A stretch of 64,000 nt of DNA from Virgibacillus necropolis (GTDB lineage Bacteria > Bacillota > Bacilli > Bacillales > Amphibacillaceae). The notes under the pieces were generated by a model. The model saw only the letters and a list, made by a program, of their open reading frames with translations, had not been told where the DNA came from and ran no database searches. Positions 61,658 to 64,000 of the stretch are shown here, one piece after another (position 1 is the first letter of the stretch; the number at the start of each line of letters is the position of its first letter). The DNA is taken from assembly GCF_002224365.1 (NCBI RefSeq), contig NZ_CP022437.1, positions 248,001-312,000 on the forward strand, in the 5' to 3' direction. The position numbers and the translations under genes were made by a program.

Positions 61658-63034
61658 GTGGAGACAGATACAATAACGGCGATATCAACACCAATTGGAG
61701 AAGGTGCAATTGCGATTGTTCGATTAAGTGGGCCAAAGGCAATCATTATTACCAATAATTTGTTTCAAGGGAAAAGTTTGGATCAGGTGGACTCCCATAC
61801 CATTCATTATGGTAAAATAATTGACCCAGAAACAAATGAGGTAGCTGAAGAGGTAATGGTAACCGTTATGCGGGCACCAAAGACATTTACTCGAGAAGAC
61901 GTGGTAGAGATCAATTGCCACGGAGGTATGGTATCCATTAATCGCATTTTGGAAATTATTTTGAGTAAAGGTGCAAGACTCGCAGAACCAGGGGAATTTA
62001 CAAAACGAGCTTTTCTCCACGGAAGAATCGACTTATCGCAAGCAGAAGCGGTTATGGATTTGATTCGAGCAAAAACGGATAAAGCTATGTCGGTTGCACT
62101 AAAACAGATGGATGGAAGATTATCTGCATTAATTCAGCGTTTAAGACAAGAGTTATTAGAAACAGTTGCACATGTCGAAGTAAATATTGATTATCCTGAA
62201 TATGATGATGTTGAAGAAATGTCACACGAGATGATGCGTGTAAAAACAAAAGAAGTTCATGACGAAATTGGGAAGCTGTTAGAGGTCGCTAAGCAAGGCA
62301 AAATTTTGCGTGAAGGTCTAGCAACTGCAATTATTGGACGACCAAATGTAGGAAAGTCTTCGTTAATGAATACACTTGTTCAAGAAAATAAGGCAATTGT
62401 AACGGAAGTTCCTGGAACAACACGTGATATTATCGAAGAATATGTCAATGTGCGCGGAGTACCTTTACGACTTGTCGATACTGCGGGAATTAGAGAAACT
62501 GAAGATATTGTCGAAAAAATTGGTGTCGAACGCTCAAGAAAAGTGTTAAAAGAATCCGACCTTATTTTATTTGTTTTAAATAATAATGAAGAATTAACAT
62601 TTGAAGACGAAAAATTATTTGAAGCTATAAAAGGCCTAGAATATATCGTAATTATTAATAAAACAGATTTACCTACGAAGCTGGATTTGGAAAGTGTTCA
62701 AACGTTTTCTGAAGGAAAGTCAATTATAACGACATCCTTGATTGAAGAAGAAGGGGTAGATGAATTGGAAAAAGCAATTGCCCAAACTTTCTTCACCAGT
62801 GAAATTGATAGCGGGGATTTAACTTATGTTTCAAATGTGAGACATATTCAGTTATTAAAGCAAGCAAAACAAGCTCTAGAAGACGCAGTCACCAGCTTAG
62901 AAATAGCAATGCCACTTGATATTATCCAAATAGATGTAACAAGAACGTGGGAATTATTAGGTGAAATAATTGGAGATACTGCAAGTGACAGCCTGATTGA
63001 CCAGCTATTCTCACAATTTTGCTTAGGGAAATAA
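61658..63034 (+). CDS. mnmE: tRNA modification GTPase MnmE
   Basis: A 458-residue GTPase that with MnmG installs the (carboxymethyl)aminomethyl group on U34 of tRNAs. The N-terminal tetrahydrofolate-binding domain (about 1-118) starts [20 protein letters not shown]. The G domain (about 218-375) has [12 protein letters not shown], the DTAG switch and NKTD. The C-terminus is the diagnostic FCLGK with the essential Cys. I chose GTG at 61658 (METDTITAI), with AGGTG 6 nt upstream. It precedes mnmG. Confidence 0.97.
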   Translation: METDTITAISTPIGEGAIAIVRLSGPKAIIITNNLFQGKSLDQVDSHTIHYGKIIDPETNEVAEEVMVTVMRAPKTFTREDVVEINCHGGMVSINRILEIILSKGARLAEPGEFTKRAFLHGRIDLSQAEAVMDLIRAKTDKAMSVALKQMDGRLSALIQRLRQELLETVAHVEVNIDYPEYDDVEEMSHEMMRVKTKEVHDEIGKLLEVAKQGKILREGLATAIIGRPNVGKSSLMNTLVQENKAIVTEVPGTTRDIIEEYVNVRGVPLRLVDTAGIRETEDIVEKIGVERSRKVLKESDLILFVLNNNEELTFEDEKLFEAIKGLEYIVIINKTDLPTKLDLESVQTFSEGKSIITTSLIEEEGVDELEKAIAQTFFTSEIDSGDLTYVSNVRHIQLLKQAKQALEDAVTSLEIAMPLDIIQIDVTRTWELLGEIIGDTASDSLIDQLFSQFCLGK

Positions 63035-63179
63035 AAAAGCGAAGGCGACTGTTCAGTGGCGTACAGATAGATGAGACTGTGAAGTACGGTGAACTTTCCG
63101 TACATTCATCAGGACCATCTATCTGCTAGCCACTAGGAGCCGCAGCTGGATCAAGAAAAGTGAAGGCGACTGTTTAGAA
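63033..63179 (+). repeat. Family B structured repeat, copy 5
   Basis: The opening AAAAAGCGAAGGCGACTGTTCA and closing TAGGAGCCGCAGCTGGATCA are conserved, but the stem is entirely different: AGTGGC/GCCACT and ACAGATAGATG/CATCTATCTG. A second element head follows at the end. It begins at the mnmE stop codon. Confidence 0.75.
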
Positions 63180-63226
63180 AAAGTTAGTAAAGTGTACTAT
63201 TTGAAAGAAACGTAGTTGATATATAC

Positions 63227-63270
63227 TGCGACGTAACTGAAAATCACGTTGCTGTTATGTCGCATTTTAT
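63227..63270 (+). terminator. Possible terminator between mnmE and mnmG
   Basis: TGCGACGTAAC pairs with GTTATGTCGCA (one wobble) around a 16-nt loop and is followed by TTTTAT. Confidence 0.6.
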
Positions 63271-63358
63271 ATCGAAAGTGAAATTAACATTTTGTTATTT
63301 ACTCTCGAAAAGGATTGGTAATAACCAAGTTTTTCTTAAATGAAAGGGATGAAAAGTT

Positions 63359-64000
63359 ATGGTATATGATGCAGGCCATTATGATGTTATTGTAATTGGA
63401 GCAGGTCATGCAGGAGTGGAAGCAGGAATTGCTGCAGCCGGAATGGGCGCAAAAACCTTAATGCTGACACTCAATTTAGATATGGTAGCCTTTATGCCGT
63501 GTAATCCATCTTTAGGTGGCCCAGCTAAGGGAATAGTTGTACGGGAAATTGATGCCTTAGGTGGTGTTATGGCAAAGGTCATTGACAAAACGCACATCCA
63601 AATGCGCATGTTAAATACAGGAAAAGGTCCAGCGGTACAGGCACTTCGGGCACAAGCTGACAAACCTTTATATATACGAGAAATGAAAAATATAATTGAA
63701 AATCAAGAAAACTTAACCTTAAGACAAGGAATGGTTGAAAAACTAATTGTGGAAGACGGTATTTGTAAAGGAGTTGTAACTGAAACAAAGGCTGCTTATC
63801 ACGCTGAAACTGTGATTATAACTACTGGTACATTTATGCGCGGAAAGGTGCTAATCGGTGATTTGGAATATGAGAGTGGTCCAAATAATCAACGTGTTTC
63901 TGTAAAACTTTCTGAGCACTTGGAAGAGCTTGGCTTTGAATTGACACGTTTCAAAACAGGTACACCACCACGTGTAAATAGCCATACCATTGATTATTCA
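63359..64000 (+). CDS. mnmG: tRNA uridine-5-carboxymethylaminomethyl enzyme MnmG (partial)
   Basis: The first 214 residues of MnmG/GidA, cut by the window end; the family is about 630 long. It is an FAD enzyme that works with MnmE on U34 of tRNA. The Rossmann motif is [17 protein letters not shown], followed by [29 protein letters not shown] and [21 protein letters not shown] lies about 9 nt before the ATG. Order with mnmE is conserved. Confidence 0.97.
   Translation, partial: MVYDAGHYDVIVIGAGHAGVEAGIAAAGMGAKTLMLTLNLDMVAFMPCNPSLGGPAKGIVVREIDALGGVMAKVIDKTHIQMRMLNTGKGPAVQALRAQADKPLYIREMKNIIENQENLTLRQGMVEKLIVEDGICKGVVTETKAAYHAETVIITTGTFMRGKVLIGDLEYESGPNNQRVSVKLSEHLEELGFELTRFKTGTPPRVNSHTIDYS

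Overview
The window is the replication-origin region of a low-GC, endospore-forming Bacillaceae chromosome, shown in reverse of the usual orientation (dnaA is on the minus strand). Gene content and order follow the Bacillus subtilis origin map closely: fin, spoVG, sspF, yabG, abrB, csfB, bofA, yaaH and spoIIIJ are all present. The dispersed GC-rich structured repeats, the acidic GyrA tail and the extra genes beside guaB and mnmE suggest the halophilic or alkaliphilic Oceanobacillus/Virgibacillus/Lentibacillus group. That genus-level placement is inference.

Layout. From 1 to about 7.8 kb (minus): fin, pth, ctc, prs, glmU, spoVG, purR, ispE, sspF and veg. From 8 to 15 kb (minus): yabG, rsmA/rnmV, yabE, tatD and metG, with abrB divergent. 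From 15.7 to 23 kb: rsmI, yazA, yabB, then yabA, ricT, holB, yaaR, darA, tmk and a YaaO-type decarboxylase. From 23 to 29 kb: a CDF transporter, csfB, bofA, yaaL, recR, yaaK, dnaX, the SRP RNA and tadA. From 29 to 36 kb: yaaI and yaaH (plus), a PfpI-type stress protein, acsA, a YflT-type stress protein, tRNA-Arg and the dgk-dck pair. From 36 to 46 kb: proC and serS, each behind a T-box, tRNA-Ser, pdxST, dacA, guaB, an ATP-grasp ligase and yaaC. From 46 to 57 kb: an HD-GYP-like gene, gyrA, gyrB, remB, recF, yaaA, dnaN and dnaA. From 58 kb on (plus): rpmH, rnpA, spoIIIJ, jag, an M28 peptidase, mnmE and mnmG (cut by the window edge). The origin has DnaA boxes upstream of dnaA and a DnaA-trio unwinding element between dnaA and dnaN. 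Genes diverge from it, so nearly all are co-oriented with replication.

Regulation is unusually legible. I see a sigma-H promoter with an AT-box for spoVG, tandem Spo0A boxes at abrB, sigma-B-type promoters at ctc and the two stress genes, sigma-F-type promoters at fin and csfB, a sigma-E-type promoter at yaaH, a perfect cre at acsA, and two T-boxes whose specifiers read Pro (CCU) and Ser (UCC).

Most of the window is ordinary conserved housekeeping sequence, and I find no obvious new multigene system. The parts that deserve attention are: two related families of long structured intergenic repeats, one of which fakes in-frame N-terminal extensions on two genes; near-identical short repeats on both sides of oriC; an extra cluster of three DnaA boxes before mnmE; a frameshifted, motif-degenerate HD-GYP gene; a MITE-like element where yabJ is expected; an IS110-like transposase scar beside proC; and an orphan ATP-grasp ligase next to guaB. 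No rRNA operon is present at the positions where B. subtilis has them.
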